From an uncultured Paracoccaceae bacterium (GTDB lineage Bacteria > Bacteroidota > Bacteroidia > Flavobacteriales > Flavobacteriaceae), in assembly GCA_943788135.1 (NCBI GenBank), contig CALSPC010000003.1:372001-436000 (forward strand): DNA of 64,000 nucleotides, in the 5' to 3' direction. This document shows positions 27,657-37,024 of this stretch, in pieces; positions within the stretch are counted from its first letter, which is position 1, and each line of letters starts with the position of its first letter. A program made the translations under genes and the position numbers. A model generated the notes under the pieces. That model was not told the origin of the DNA. It saw only the letters and a program-made list of their open reading frames with translations, and ran no database searches.

Positions 27657-27682
27657 GAAAAAGTAGCATTTGCTACTTTTTC
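27657..27682 (+). terminator. Terminator after the HU / small basic protein unit
   Basis: A perfect 12-bp inverted repeat (GAAAAAGTAGCA / TGCTACTTTTTC) with a TT loop is followed by an AT-rich stretch. It starts 4 bases after the small-gene stop codon. Confidence 0.88.
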
Positions 27683-27908
27683 GATTTATTTTTGGAACGC
27701 TCTTTGAAATCAAATTCGTGCTAAAATTCAGTTACACCTTGCTGAATACATGAATTTACTGAATTAAATCCTGTCAAACCTTTAGTATTAGGACCTATAA
27801 TACGGACCTATACATAAGATTATACTCCTGTAGCAACCTATGGGAATGAATCAAGAAAATATTTTATAATCCATCTGTGCATTTATGTATAGATATAAAT
27901 TAACACTC
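27683..27908 (+). promoter_or_regulatory. Structured leader region upstream of RNase E/G gene
   Basis: The 226 bases hold no ORF. Seen directly: an 8-bp inverted repeat AATTCAGT (27725-27732) / ACTGAATT (27758-27765), enclosing a further ATTCAG/CTGAAT pair; GTATTA/TAATAC arms (27785-27803); and a 9-base direct repeat GGACCTATA (27791-27799 and 27804-27812). This suggests a folded 5' leader, possibly used for feedback control by RNase E/G as known for E. coli rne (inference). The promoter itself is not clear. Confidence 0.5.
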
Positions 27909-29456
27909 ATGAATAAAGAATTAATAATTCGTTCAAATTCAGATAATGTTGATTTTGCCTTATTAAAAGATGGAAAACTAATTGAATTTCAAAATGATGA
28001 AGATAACAGCAAATTTTCTGTTGGCGATGTGTTTTTAGCCAAAGTAAGAAAATCTGTTCCGGGCCTCAACGCTGCATTTGTAAATGTAGGGTATCATAAA
28101 GATGCATTTTTGCATTATCATGATTTAGGGCCTAAGCTTCCAACATTGATGAAATTCATGAAACGTGTAAGCACAGGTAAACTAAAAGATTACTCTTTAA
28201 AAAACTTTACTTTTGAAGAAGACATTAAAAAAGACGGTAGTATTGACAGTATTATAAAGTCAAACCAGTCTATATTGGTTCAAATTGCAAAAGAACCAAT
28301 CTCAACAAAGGGACCACGAATCAGTTCCGAAATTTCACTTGCAGGACGTTATTTGGTCCTTGTTCCGTTTTCTGACCGAATTTCAATTTCTCAAAAAATT
28401 GAAAGTAGAAAAGAAAAAGAACGCCTTAAACGCCTCGTAAAAAGCATAACTCCCAAAGGCTTTGGAGTCATCATACGAACAGTAGCTACAGATAAGAAAG
28501 TAGCAGAACTCGACAAAGACCTTCAAAACCTATATTCGAAATGGGAATCTATATGTAAAGCAATTCCACGCGCTCATACACCTAGTAAAGTACTTGGTGA
28601 AATGAATAAAGCGTCCTCTATTCTTAGAGATATCTTCAATGATACCTTTACAGGTATTACTGTAGATGACGATTTACTTTTTAATCAAGTTAAAGATTAT
28701 GTACGTGAAATTGCACCTCACAAAGAGGCCATAGTGAAATATCACAACTCAAAAACACCCATTTTTGAGAAATTTGGGATCGAGAGACAAATCAAAACTT
28801 CATTTGGAAAAACGGTTTCAATGGCGCGTGGCGCATATTTGATTATCGAGCATACAGAAGCGCTTCATGTCGTTGATGTCAATAGTGGAAATCGTTCAAG
28901 TAAAGAAAGAAACCAAGAAGCGACTGCTCTAGAAGTTAATATTCTTGCTGCAACCGAACTCGCACGCCAATTTAGATTGCGTGATATGGGCGGAATTATT
29001 GTAGTCGATTTTATTGATTTAAACAAAGCAGAGAATCGCAAAAAACTCTTCGATCATCTAAGAAATGAGATGAAAGACGATAGAGCCAAACACAAAATTT
29101 TACCTCCAAGTAAATTTGGGTTAATACAAATCACAAGACAACGTGTTCGGCCAGTAATGAACATTAAAACCAAGGAAGCTAATCCTAATGGTATTAATGG
29201 TGCTGAAGTAGAAGCACCCATTGTGTTGATTGACAAAATTAATCATCAACTCGATCAAATTATTAAAAAAGGCTATAAAAAAGTGACTTTAAACACACAC
29301 CCTTTTATAGCAGCCTTTATTACAAAAGGTTTCCCATCCATACGTACAAAATGGTATTTTGAACATAAAAAATGGGTTAAAATAATGCCAAGAGATGCTT
29401 ACACATATCTGGAATTTCGTTTTAAAAATGAAAATGGCAAAACCATTAAACTGTAA
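27909..29456 (+). CDS. rng: Ribonuclease E/G family endoribonuclease
   Basis: Start chosen at ATG 27909 (MNKELIIRSN), which matches the family start; the in-frame ATG 24 bases earlier adds unrelated residues. The product has 515 residues, RNase G-like length without a long C-terminal degradosome scaffold. It carries an S1-like domain (FSVGDVFLAKV...AFVNVGYHKDAFLHYHDL), the catalytic metal-binding block VVDVNSGNRS with GGIIVVDFIDL, and the RQRVRP segment. It would process rRNA and degrade mRNA in the cytoplasm. Confidence 0.95.
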   Translation: MNKELIIRSNSDNVDFALLKDGKLIEFQNDEDNSKFSVGDVFLAKVRKSVPGLNAAFVNVGYHKDAFLHYHDLGPKLPTLMKFMKRVSTGKLKDYSLKNFTFEEDIKKDGSIDSIIKSNQSILVQIAKEPISTKGPRISSEISLAGRYLVLVPFSDRISISQKIESRKEKERLKRLVKSITPKGFGVIIRTVATDKKVAELDKDLQNLYSKWESICKAIPRAHTPSKVLGEMNKASSILRDIFNDTFTGITVDDDLLFNQVKDYVREIAPHKEAIVKYHNSKTPIFEKFGIERQIKTSFGKTVSMARGAYLIIEHTEALHVVDVNSGNRSSKERNQEATALEVNILAATELARQFRLRDMGGIIVVDFIDLNKAENRKKLFDHLRNEMKDDRAKHKILPPSKFGLIQITRQRVRPVMNIKTKEANPNGINGAEVEAPIVLIDKINHQLDQIIKKGYKKVTLNTHPFIAAFITKGFPSIRTKWYFEHKKWVKIMPRDAYTYLEFRFKNENGKTIKL

Positions 29457-29490
29457 AAAAAGCCTCGCATTTGCGGGGCTTTTTTTTTGG
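29453..29490 (+). terminator. Terminator after the RNase E/G gene
   Basis: The stem AGCCTCGC / GCGGGGCT (one T-G pair) with an ATTT loop, flanked by an A run and a nine-base T run, begins at the stop codon. Confidence 0.9.
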
Positions 29491-29703
29491 TTTTTTTTAA
29501 ATTAATAAACTAAAAAACTACCTTTTTATTTCAAGACGTAATGCGCTGCAAAAAAGCAACGATGCATCCCGCTTTATGCTTTATTTGTTTTTGACGTCAT
29601 TATCAAATCATTTGAAGTTTTTATTATGAAAACGAATTTCAAAGAGATAACAAAAAATATTGGAAAGAAATGTGTTTCTTTGTTTAGAATTTTAAATCAA
29701 ACT

Positions 29704-30654
29704 ATGACAGGAACCGTCTATAAATCTACGGGGAGTTGGTACTCCGTCAAAACTCCAAATGGAGACTTTTATGAATGCCGTATAAAAGGAAAATTCCGAA
29801 TTCAGGGCATTAAAAGCACCAACCCTTTAGCTGTTGGTGATCGTGTAGATTTTGATTTAGAAACAAGTAATAATACCGAGACAGGAGTAATTACAACAAT
29901 TCATCCGCGTCAAAACTATATTGTTCGAAAATCAGTTAACCTCTCCAAACAGACGCATATTATTGCGAGTAATATCGATCAAGTATTTTTATTGATTACT
30001 ATTGATAGCCCTCCTACATTTACAAGTTTTATAGATCGTTTCTTAGCCACAACAGAGGCATATGGCGTCACAGCGGTTTTATTATTTAATAAAATCGATG
30101 TTAATGATGAATCTTCTCAAAAAATTGTAGAAGATCTCACCACTCTTTATGAGGGTATCGGCTATCAATGTTTAAGTATTTCTGCAATCACTGGGACTAA
30201 CCTTGAAGCAGTCAAAACGTTAATGACCGGCAAATCAAGTATGTTTGCTGGACATTCTGGCGTTGGAAAGTCAACTTTAGTTAATGCCATTGAACCGGGT
30301 CTAAATATTAAAACAAAAGAAATTTCAGAGCAACATAAACAAGGCCAACATACAACGACTTTCGCAGAAATGTTTGACCTTAGCTTTGAGGCTCAAATTA
30401 TAGATACTCCGGGCATCAAAGGTTTTGGAGTAGTAGATATGGAGGCATCCGAAATTGATAATTATTTTCCAGAGTTATTTGCATTAAAACAAGGCTGTAA
30501 ATTTAATAATTGTCTGCATTTACACGAGCCACAATGCGCTGTAAAATCAGCCCTCGAAAACAATCAAATTGCAGCTTCGCGCTACAAAAGCTACATTCAA
30601 ATCTTGGAAGGTGATGAAGAGCATTACCGCACCGATAATTATGAGTCAAAATGA
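29704..30654 (+). CDS. rsgA: Ribosome small-subunit GTPase RsgA
   Basis: Start chosen at ATG 29704 (MTGTVYKSTGSWYSV), where family similarity begins; the longer frame from 29626 adds 26 unrelated basic residues. The product has 316 residues. It has an OB domain, a circularly permuted GTPase domain with G1 GHSGVGKST and G3 DTPGIKGF, and the zinc site C-x4-C-x-H-x5-C (CKFNNCLHLHEPQC). It assists late 30S maturation. It overlaps the dtd start by 4 bases. Confidence 0.95.
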   Translation: MTGTVYKSTGSWYSVKTPNGDFYECRIKGKFRIQGIKSTNPLAVGDRVDFDLETSNNTETGVITTIHPRQNYIVRKSVNLSKQTHIIASNIDQVFLLITIDSPPTFTSFIDRFLATTEAYGVTAVLLFNKIDVNDESSQKIVEDLTTLYEGIGYQCLSISAITGTNLEAVKTLMTGKSSMFAGHSGVGKSTLVNAIEPGLNIKTKEISEQHKQGQHTTTFAEMFDLSFEAQIIDTPGIKGFGVVDMEASEIDNYFPELFALKQGCKFNNCLHLHEPQCAVKSALENNQIAASRYKSYIQILEGDEEHYRTDNYESK

Positions 30655-31103
30655 GAGTAGTAATTCAACGTGTCACCCAAGCAAGTGTATCTATTGACGC
30701 TGCCAAAGTCGCAGAAATTGGGCCTGGGTTAGTGGTCCTTTTAGGAATTATTGACAGCGATACTTCAGAAGATATTTTATGGTTGAGCAACAAACTGACA
30801 AACCTTCGTATTTTTAATGATGCCAACGGCGTCATGAATACGTCGTTAAAAGATAGCCAAGGTGCCGCTATTGTGGTGAGTCAATTTACGTTATATGCCC
30901 AAACCAAAAAAGGCAACCGTCCGAGTTACATTAAAGCGGCAAAACCTGAAATAGCTAAGCCACTCTATGAACAATTTGTGCAACAATTTGAATCTGATTT
31001 AGAACAAACAGTACAAACGGGCGAATTTGGCGCCGACATGAAAGTCGCCCTCATTAATGATGGTCCTGTCACGATTATTATAGATTCTAAGGAGCGGGCT
31101 TAA
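30651..31103 (+). CDS. dtd: D-aminoacyl-tRNA deacylase
   Basis: 150 residues starting MRVVIQRVTQASV, with the SQFTLYA catalytic segment and the C-terminal NDGPVTIIID containing the Gly-Pro motif of Dtd. It removes D-amino acids (and glycine) from mischarged tRNA. It is translationally coupled to rsgA through an ATGA overlap, the usual order in Bacteroidota. Confidence 0.97.
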   Translation: MRVVIQRVTQASVSIDAAKVAEIGPGLVVLLGIIDSDTSEDILWLSNKLTNLRIFNDANGVMNTSLKDSQGAAIVVSQFTLYAQTKKGNRPSYIKAAKPEIAKPLYEQFVQQFESDLEQTVQTGEFGADMKVALINDGPVTIIIDSKERA

Positions 31104-31190
31104 GCCTTTTTTCAAGAGCTGATTTTTGCTAATTTAATTTGATTTCTTTTGCACATTGATTAGTTTAGTGTTTTAATAATTTTTCATACA

Positions 31191-31517
31191 ATGGAACTTC
31201 AAAACGCACAAAAAACTGTCGATAACTGGATCAAAGCCCATGGCGTTCGTTATTTTAATGAACTCACCAATATGGCACAACTTACCGAAGAAGTCGGGGA
31301 AGTTGCACGGATTATTTCCAGACGTTATGGCGAGCAAAGCGAAAAAGAAAGTGATAAAAATAAAGACCTTGGTGAAGAATTAGCCGATGTTTTATTCGTT
31401 GTTCTTTGTTTAGCCAATCAAACTGGTGTAAATTTGCAAGACGCTTTTGATAAAAAGCTAGAGATAAAAACCAAACGGGATCATAACCGTCATCACAGCA
31501 ACGAAAAACTAAAATAG
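31191..31517 (+). CDS. MazG-like nucleotide pyrophosphohydrolase
   Basis: 108 residues with the all-alpha NTP pyrophosphatase pattern: LTEEVGEVARII (E-E-x-x-E), then DLGEELADVLFVVLCLA (E-x-x-D). Length and motifs fit the short MazG-like/dCTPase group that hydrolyses non-canonical NTPs. It stops with TAG directly in frame with the following aroA, with a single ATT codon between the stop and the TTG start. Confidence 0.9.
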   Translation: MELQNAQKTVDNWIKAHGVRYFNELTNMAQLTEEVGEVARIISRRYGEQSEKESDKNKDLGEELADVLFVVLCLANQTGVNLQDAFDKKLEIKTKRDHNRHHSNEKLK

Positions 31518-31520
31518 ATT

Positions 31521-32753
31521 TTGCATCTTTTCCTTCAAAATTCAAGCATAAACCCAAGTACAGATATTACAATTACAGGGTCCAAAAGTGAGTCGAACCG
31601 ACTCTTATTACTAAAAGCACTTTTTAAGACTTTAGAAATTCAAAACGTCTCAAATTCTGATGACAGTCAATATATGCTTAAAGCCTTAGGTTCTGAAGCG
31701 CCTACTGTAGATATTCACCACGCCGGAACGGCTATGCGTTTTTTGACCGCCTATTTTGCCACTTTAGAAGGCAGAACAACGCTGTTGACCGGATCTCAAC
31801 GAATGCAAGAACGCCCCATAAAAATCCTAGTAGATGCTTTGAGAGCCTTAGGCGCAGACATCGAATACGACAAGGAAGAAGGCTATCCGCCATTACGTAT
31901 CACAGGAAAATCATTACTTAAAGATGAGGTTCGTATGAAAGCCAATGTTAGTAGTCAGTATATTTCAGCTTTATTACTAATGGCAACTAAGCTCAAGAAG
32001 GGGTTAAAATTACATCTTGAGGGAAAAATCACCTCGGTTCCCTACATTAATATGACGCTATCCTTACTAAATCAATTGGGTGTTGATACTCGTTTTGAGG
32101 GACAAGTTATTCAAGTCAACCCCTATGTAGAGACGGCCTCCAAAACCTTCACTGTAGAATCTGATTGGTCATCGGCTTCCTATTTTTATAGCATAATAGC
32201 CTTAAGCCCAGTTGGGACGCAAATCAACCTGAGTACATACAAGAAAGACAGTTTACAAGGCGATGCGGTATTACAAGACATTTATACACATTTGGGCGTT
32301 CAAACCACTTTTAATGGCGCGCAAATCAACTTGCAAAAAGTAAATACAAGCCTACCAGATTGCTTAGAATTAGATCTTGCCAATGCGCCAGATATCGCGC
32401 AAACCATTGTAGTGACTTGTCTAGGACTTCAAGTCAAATGTAACCTTACGGGATTACACACTCTGAAAATTAAAGAGACGGATCGTTTACAAGCCTTGAA
32501 AAACGAAATTTATAAATTTGGTACGTCTATAGAAATCACTGATGATAGCTTACACCTTTTGGCACTTAATCCTTTAGAGTCGGGAGCTGTTGTAGCGACC
32601 TACAACGATCATCGTATGGCTATGGCGTTTGCGCCCTTGGCACTACGCACATCATTTTCAATAAATGAAGCCGAAGTGGTTTCAAAATCCTTTCCCGATT
32701 ATTGGGATAACTTGAAGGAATTAGGGTTCAATATTTCTAATTCCGAAAAATAA
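31521..32753 (+). CDS. aroA: 3-phosphoshikimate 1-carboxyvinyltransferase AroA (TTG start)
   Basis: 410 residues. Substrate-binding motifs are GSKSESNRLLLL, HHAGTAMRFLTAYFA, SSQYISALLLMA, KETDRLQAL and the NDHRMAMAFAPLAL end. It makes EPSP in the shikimate pathway. No ATG or GTG precedes the SKSESNR motif; the first possible start is TTG at 31521 (or the ATT just before), right after the MazG-like stop codon and in the same frame. Initiation is therefore from a rare start, probably coupled to termination of the upstream gene. The first internal ATG is after the active-site motif and cannot be used. Confidence 0.92.
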   Translation: MHLFLQNSSINPSTDITITGSKSESNRLLLLKALFKTLEIQNVSNSDDSQYMLKALGSEAPTVDIHHAGTAMRFLTAYFATLEGRTTLLTGSQRMQERPIKILVDALRALGADIEYDKEEGYPPLRITGKSLLKDEVRMKANVSSQYISALLLMATKLKKGLKLHLEGKITSVPYINMTLSLLNQLGVDTRFEGQVIQVNPYVETASKTFTVESDWSSASYFYSIIALSPVGTQINLSTYKKDSLQGDAVLQDIYTHLGVQTTFNGAQINLQKVNTSLPDCLELDLANAPDIAQTIVVTCLGLQVKCNLTGLHTLKIKETDRLQALKNEIYKFGTSIEITDDSLHLLALNPLESGAVVATYNDHRMAMAFAPLALRTSFSINEAEVVSKSFPDYWDNLKELGFNISNSEK

Positions 32754-32765
32754 AGGTTCAATTAC

Positions 32766-32797
32766 TTGACAAGGCCTATTTTGAGGTTGTATATTCG
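32766..32797 (+). promoter_or_regulatory. Probable queA promoter
   Basis: TTG at 32766-32768, a 21-base spacer and TATATTCG at 32790-32797 (seven of eight positions of TAnnTTTG). The queA ATG lies 24 bases downstream. Confidence 0.65.
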
Positions 32798-32821
32798 CAG
32801 CTTGAAATATAAAAACCACGC

Positions 32822-33871
32822 ATGAAATTATCGCATTTTAACTTTGAATTACCGGACGAATTATTAGCAGAATACCCTGCAGAAAACAGAGACGAGTCAC
32901 GACTCATGGTCTTGAACCGGAAAGAACAAACCATCGAACATAAAATGTTTAAAGATTTGATCGAGTATTTTGATGAGGATGATGTCATGATTCTTAACAA
33001 CACCAAAGTATTTCCTGCACGATTATTTGGAAATAAAGAAAAAACAGGGGCTCGTATCGAAGTTTTTCTTCTTAGAGAACTTAATGCAGAACAGCGCCTT
33101 TGGGATGTGTTAGTAGATCCTGCTCGAAAAATCAGAATTGGAAACAAACTCTATTTTGGTGAAGATGAATCCTTAGTTGCTGAGGTTATAGATAATACAA
33201 CTTCAAGAGGACGTACCCTTCGTTTTTTGTATGATGGATCTTATGAAGAATTCAGAAAAAAATTAACGGAGCTTGGTCAAACCCCACTACCAAAATATAT
33301 CAACCGTGAAGTTGAACCCGAAGATGAAGAGCGCTATCAAACAATTTATGCTAAGAACGAAGGTGCAGTTGCGGCGCCTACTGCAGGACTTCACTTTTCT
33401 AAACATTTATTGAAACGTCTAGAAATAAAAGGTATTAATTTTGCTGAAATCACCTTACACGTCGGTCTAGGAACCTTTAATCCAGTTGAAGTAGAAGATC
33501 TTTCTAAACATAAAATGGATAGTGAAGAAATTATTATTCCAGATACTACAGCCACAACAATCAATAAAGCTTTGGACGAAAAACGTCGTATCTGTGCAGT
33601 TGGAACCACGGCCATGCGTGCTATTGAAAGTTCGGTGTCTTCTAAGGGTAATTTGAACGCTTATGCGGGATGGACCAATAAATTTATTTTCCCACCTTTT
33701 GATTTTTCAATTGCAAACTGTATGATTACCAATTTTCATACGCCAAAATCAACACTATTAATGATGACTGCTGCATTTGGAGGTCATGACTTTGTGAAAA
33801 AAGCATATGAAGAAGCCGTTAAAGAAAAATATAAATTCTATAGCTATGGTGATGCCATGCTGATCATTTAA
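32822..33871 (+). CDS. queA: tRNA queuosine synthesis enzyme QueA
   Basis: 349 residues. Typical features are the N-terminal [26 protein letters not shown], the NNTKVFPAR block, [12 protein letters not shown] and THVGLGTF-like [10 protein letters not shown], and the C-terminal [18 protein letters not shown]. QueA transfers and isomerises ribose from S-adenosylmethionine onto preQ1-tRNA to form epoxyqueuosine. It is flanked by its own promoter and terminator, so it is monocistronic. Confidence 0.97.
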   Translation: MKLSHFNFELPDELLAEYPAENRDESRLMVLNRKEQTIEHKMFKDLIEYFDEDDVMILNNTKVFPARLFGNKEKTGARIEVFLLRELNAEQRLWDVLVDPARKIRIGNKLYFGEDESLVAEVIDNTTSRGRTLRFLYDGSYEEFRKKLTELGQTPLPKYINREVEPEDEERYQTIYAKNEGAVAAPTAGLHFSKHLLKRLEIKGINFAEITLHVGLGTFNPVEVEDLSKHKMDSEEIIIPDTTATTINKALDEKRRICAVGTTAMRAIESSVSSKGNLNAYAGWTNKFIFPPFDFSIANCMITNFHTPKSTLLMMTAAFGGHDFVKKAYEEAVKEKYKFYSYGDAMLII

Positions 33872-33881
33872 AAACCCATTG

Positions 33882-33908
33882 AAAGCCTCATAACAGAGGC
33901 TTTTTTTA
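33882..33908 (+). terminator. Terminator after queA
   Basis: The stem AAAGCCTC / GAGGCTTT with a short ATAACA loop and a T run lies 10 bases after the queA stop. Confidence 0.88.
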
Positions 33909-33931
33909 TCTTTATTGTCATCTCACTTGAA

Positions 33932-34978
33932 ATGAATTCCATCAAAAAAGACATCCGTGCATTATCTAAAGAAGACCTTCGCTCTTTTTTTGTAACCCAA
34001 GGCGATCAAGCGTTTAGGGGCACACAAGTCTATGAATGGCTTTGGCAAAAAGGAGCACATCATTTTGATGATATGACCAATTTGTCAAAAGCGACGCGTT
34101 TGAAGTTAGATGCCAATTTTAGCATCAACCACATCAAAGTGGATTCTATGCAGCGAAGTTCAGATGGTACAATCAAAAATGGGATTCGTCTCCATGACGG
34201 TATGATTGTAGAATCCGTTTTGATTCCAACAGCCAAGCGTTCCACTGCGTGTGTGTCATCTCAAGTTGGCTGTAGCCTAGATTGTAAATTTTGTGCGACT
34301 TCACGTCTAAAACGTATGCGCAACCTTAATCCAGATGAGATTTATGATCAAGTCGTTGCCATCGATAAACAAAGCAAATTATACCACGACCGCCCGCTTT
34401 CCAATATCGTATTTATGGGAATGGGCGAGCCGTTAATGAATTATAATAATGTTCTTAAAGCTATTGATAAAATTACCTCTAAAGAAGGGTTAGGCATGTC
34501 GCCAAAGCGCATTGTTGTCTCTACATCTGGAGTGCCAAAAATGATTAAAAAAATGGCAGATGATCAGGTTAAATTTAATTTAGCAGTATCTCTACATTCC
34601 GCAATTGATAGCGTTCGTACCTCTATTATGCCGTTTAATGAAACCTTTCCTTTAAAAGATTTAAGAGAAGCGTTACAACATTGGTATGCCGCCACTAATC
34701 GCATTATTACTTATGAGTATGTGGTTTGGGAAGGGATTAATGATACTATAACAGATATTGAAGCGCTGCTAAAGTTTTGTCAATTTGCCCCAAGTAAGGT
34801 TAATCTCATTGAATATAACCCTATTGACGACGGCATATTTCAGCAAGCAAATTCTACGGCTATCGACTTATATGTGTCTATGTTGGAAGCAAAAAACATT
34901 ACAGTCACCGTGCGCCGTTCGCGTGGAAAAGATATTGATGCTGCTTGCGGACAACTCGCCAACAAAGATAAGGTCTAG
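33932..34978 (+). CDS. rlmN: 23S rRNA/tRNA adenine C2-methyltransferase RlmN
   Basis: 348 residues. Radical SAM cluster motif C-x3-C-x2-C is seen in CSLDCKFC. The family GxGEP loop is GMGEPLMNYNNV. The C-terminal ACGQL contains the second catalytic Cys that forms the methyl-carrying adduct. It methylates A2503 of 23S rRNA and A37 of some tRNAs. The N-terminal accessory domain starts at MNSIKKDIRALSKEDL. Confidence 0.97.
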   Translation: MNSIKKDIRALSKEDLRSFFVTQGDQAFRGTQVYEWLWQKGAHHFDDMTNLSKATRLKLDANFSINHIKVDSMQRSSDGTIKNGIRLHDGMIVESVLIPTAKRSTACVSSQVGCSLDCKFCATSRLKRMRNLNPDEIYDQVVAIDKQSKLYHDRPLSNIVFMGMGEPLMNYNNVLKAIDKITSKEGLGMSPKRIVVSTSGVPKMIKKMADDQVKFNLAVSLHSAIDSVRTSIMPFNETFPLKDLREALQHWYAATNRIITYEYVVWEGINDTITDIEALLKFCQFAPSKVNLIEYNPIDDGIFQQANSTAIDLYVSMLEAKNITVTVRRSRGKDIDAACGQLANKDKV

Positions 34979-35000
34979 AAAACGCGTCTCAAAAAATATA

Positions 35001-36038
35001 TTAGGGCGCAGGATTTGGTATGCCAGCGTGAATAGCATCAATACGATCCAAAGTTTCTTGTGAAAGTTCGGTATTAATACTTTCTATATTTTCTTTAAGC
35101 TGATCCAAATTAGTAGCGCCGATAATGTTGCTTGTCACAAATGGTCTTTGGTTAACAAAAGCTAAGGCCAATGTTGTTAAACTAATCCCTAGGTCTTGTG
35201 CCAGTTTTAGATATTGCTTAGTAGCTTCGGTGGATTGTGCACTGCTATAGCGCGCAAAACGTGGAAATAGTTTTAGGCGTGCATTATCTGCTGCAGTCCC
35301 TTCAATGTATTTTCCAGAAAGTACACCAAAAGCTAAAGGAGAATAGGCTAAAAGCCCAATATCTTCGCGTAAAGATACTTCAGCTAAGTCGCCTTCATAT
35401 GTCCTATTCAATAAGGAATAGGCATTTTGTGCTGTACTAATAGGAGTTAAGCTGTCTTTTCGGATTTCTTCTACATAGCGCATTGTGCCCCAAGCTTTTT
35501 CATTAGAAATTCCGATGGCTCTAATTTTACCCGCTTCGACAAAACTTTCTAACGCATGTAAAACAGCATTAAAATTATCAACCCAGGGGTCGTTTGGGCT
35601 TGGCTTGAAATCTCGTACACCAAAAGTATTGGTATGACGCTCTGGCCAATGGAGTTGATACAAGTCGATATAATCTGTTTGCAAACGTCCGAGTTCCAAA
35701 TCGATGGCTTCTTTAATGGTTTTAGCACTAAATCCAGCGGTTCTAATATGTGCTGTATAATCGCCAATTCCAGCGATTTTACTTGCTATTATAACCTTGT
35801 CTCTAGTGTTGTTTTTTTTAAGCCAAGTGCCAATATACTTACTTGTTAGCCCTTGAGTTTCTGCAGTGGCAGGCACAGGATACAGTTCTGCAGTGTCAAA
35901 AAAATTGACGCCGTGATCCAATGCAAAATCCATTTGAGCATGGCCTTCTGCTTCTGTGTTTTGGTTTCCCCAGGTCATAGTCCCTAGGCATATTTTACTT
36001 ACTTTAATAGCTGTACTTGGAAGTGTGGTATATTTCAT
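35001..36038 (-). CDS. NADP(H)-dependent aldo/keto reductase
   Basis: 345 residues, TIM-barrel oxidoreductase. The catalytic tetrad is visible: Asp and Tyr in FFDTAELYP, Lys in VIIASKIAG and His in YQLHWPERH. The cofactor-binding C-terminal block is IIGATNLDQLKENIESI. It belongs to the Tas/YajO-type subgroup. The physiological carbonyl substrate is not evident. Its start shares one base with the stop of the OmpA-like gene. Confidence 0.93.
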   Translation of the reverse strand: MKYTTLPSTAIKVSKICLGTMTWGNQNTEAEGHAQMDFALDHGVNFFDTAELYPVPATAETQGLTSKYIGTWLKKNNTRDKVIIASKIAGIGDYTAHIRTAGFSAKTIKEAIDLELGRLQTDYIDLYQLHWPERHTNTFGVRDFKPSPNDPWVDNFNAVLHALESFVEAGKIRAIGISNEKAWGTMRYVEEIRKDSLTPISTAQNAYSLLNRTYEGDLAEVSLREDIGLLAYSPLAFGVLSGKYIEGTAADNARLKLFPRFARYSSAQSTEATKQYLKLAQDLGISLTTLALAFVNQRPFVTSNIIGATNLDQLKENIESINTELSQETLDRIDAIHAGIPNPAP

Positions 36039-36998
36039 TAATTGGTATTTAAAAGTCTTGATATCTCGTCTAATTTTGGAGTCAATACAACTTCAATTCG
36101 TCTATTTTTTGATTTCCCTTCTTTGGAATCATTCGATGCAATGGGTGCAAATTCACCACGACCAGCTGCGGTTAAACGGTCTGGATTAATAGCTGTATTT
36201 TCACTTAAAATTTCAACGATTGCTGTAGCACGTTTGGTCGATAAATCCCAGTTATTAGCAATTTGACCTCCATTTGAAAAAGGATCGTTGTCCGTATGAC
36301 CTTCAATCAGAACCGCAATTTCTGGATTGTCTCCCAAAACGGTTCCAAGCTGTTCAATAGCCCTTCTGCCTTCGGCACCAACTGCCCAGCTACCCGACTT
36401 GAACAATAATTTATTTTCCATAGACACATACACTTTGCCCTCGCGTTGTTCTACGGTGAGTCCTTTGCCTTCAAAAGCGGTTAGTGCCTTAGAAATTGCA
36501 TTTTTCAAGTCTTGCATTGCCTGGTCTTTGGAAGCAATTAGTGCTTCTAGTTCTGCAATGCGTTGAGCACGATCTTGCATACTAGCTTCTAATTTTAGAA
36601 GCCGATCATTTTCTGCGGCTAAGGCCAATTCTTTGGCTTCTAGCTGTGCTAAAAGTTCTCTATTTTTTTGAACATTTTCGGCAATAGCGATAGAGCTGTT
36701 CTGCTCTAACGCTGTATAAGCAGCATTCAGAGTATCGTATTTTTTTTGAAGTGCAGCCACATCTTGTTGCAATTCATTACGCTCTGAAACGGTCGTATCG
36801 TAGTCTTTTTGCAATTGGTCGAATTGATTTTGAAGTGTGTTTTTAGCAGTTAAAATGTCTTCGCTATCCGCATTTAAGGTGTCATAATCATTTTTAAGGG
36901 TTGTGTATTTGCCTTCTAATTCTTTATATAGTTTAGAGGATACACAAGAAGTCGCTGTTATACTTAGGAGCGTTAAAATTAAGAAGTCTTTTAATCAT
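36038..36998 (-). CDS. OmpA-like lipoprotein with coiled coil (frame broken next to start codon)
   Basis: The open frame covers a lipoprotein signal (DFLILTLLSITATSC, lipobox Cys18), a long coiled coil (about 20-200) and an OmpA/MotB peptidoglycan-binding domain (LIEGHTDNDPF, NRRIEVVL). But this frame has no ATG, GTG or TTG before the coil, and a TGA lies just ahead. The only ATG (complement of 36996-36998) is one base out of phase. Removing one A from the A4 run at 36989-36992 (T on the plus strand) gives M-I-K-D-F-L-I-L and a 319-residue protein. I annotate it across the break; it may be a sequencing indel or a true loss of initiation. It tethers the outer membrane to peptidoglycan if made. 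Confidence 0.82.
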
Positions 36999-37024
36999 TG
37001 GATATTAAGTTATAAAATTTTGTT

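Noticed and set aside
27683-27908. tRNA or small RNA gene in the leader before RNase E/G
   Set aside because: No cloverleaf, CCA or known sRNA pattern could be formed; better explained as leader structure.
29626-29703. Longer rsgA start at 29626
   Set aside because: Adds 26 basic residues with no family similarity; MTGTVYKSTG at 29704 matches RsgA N-termini.
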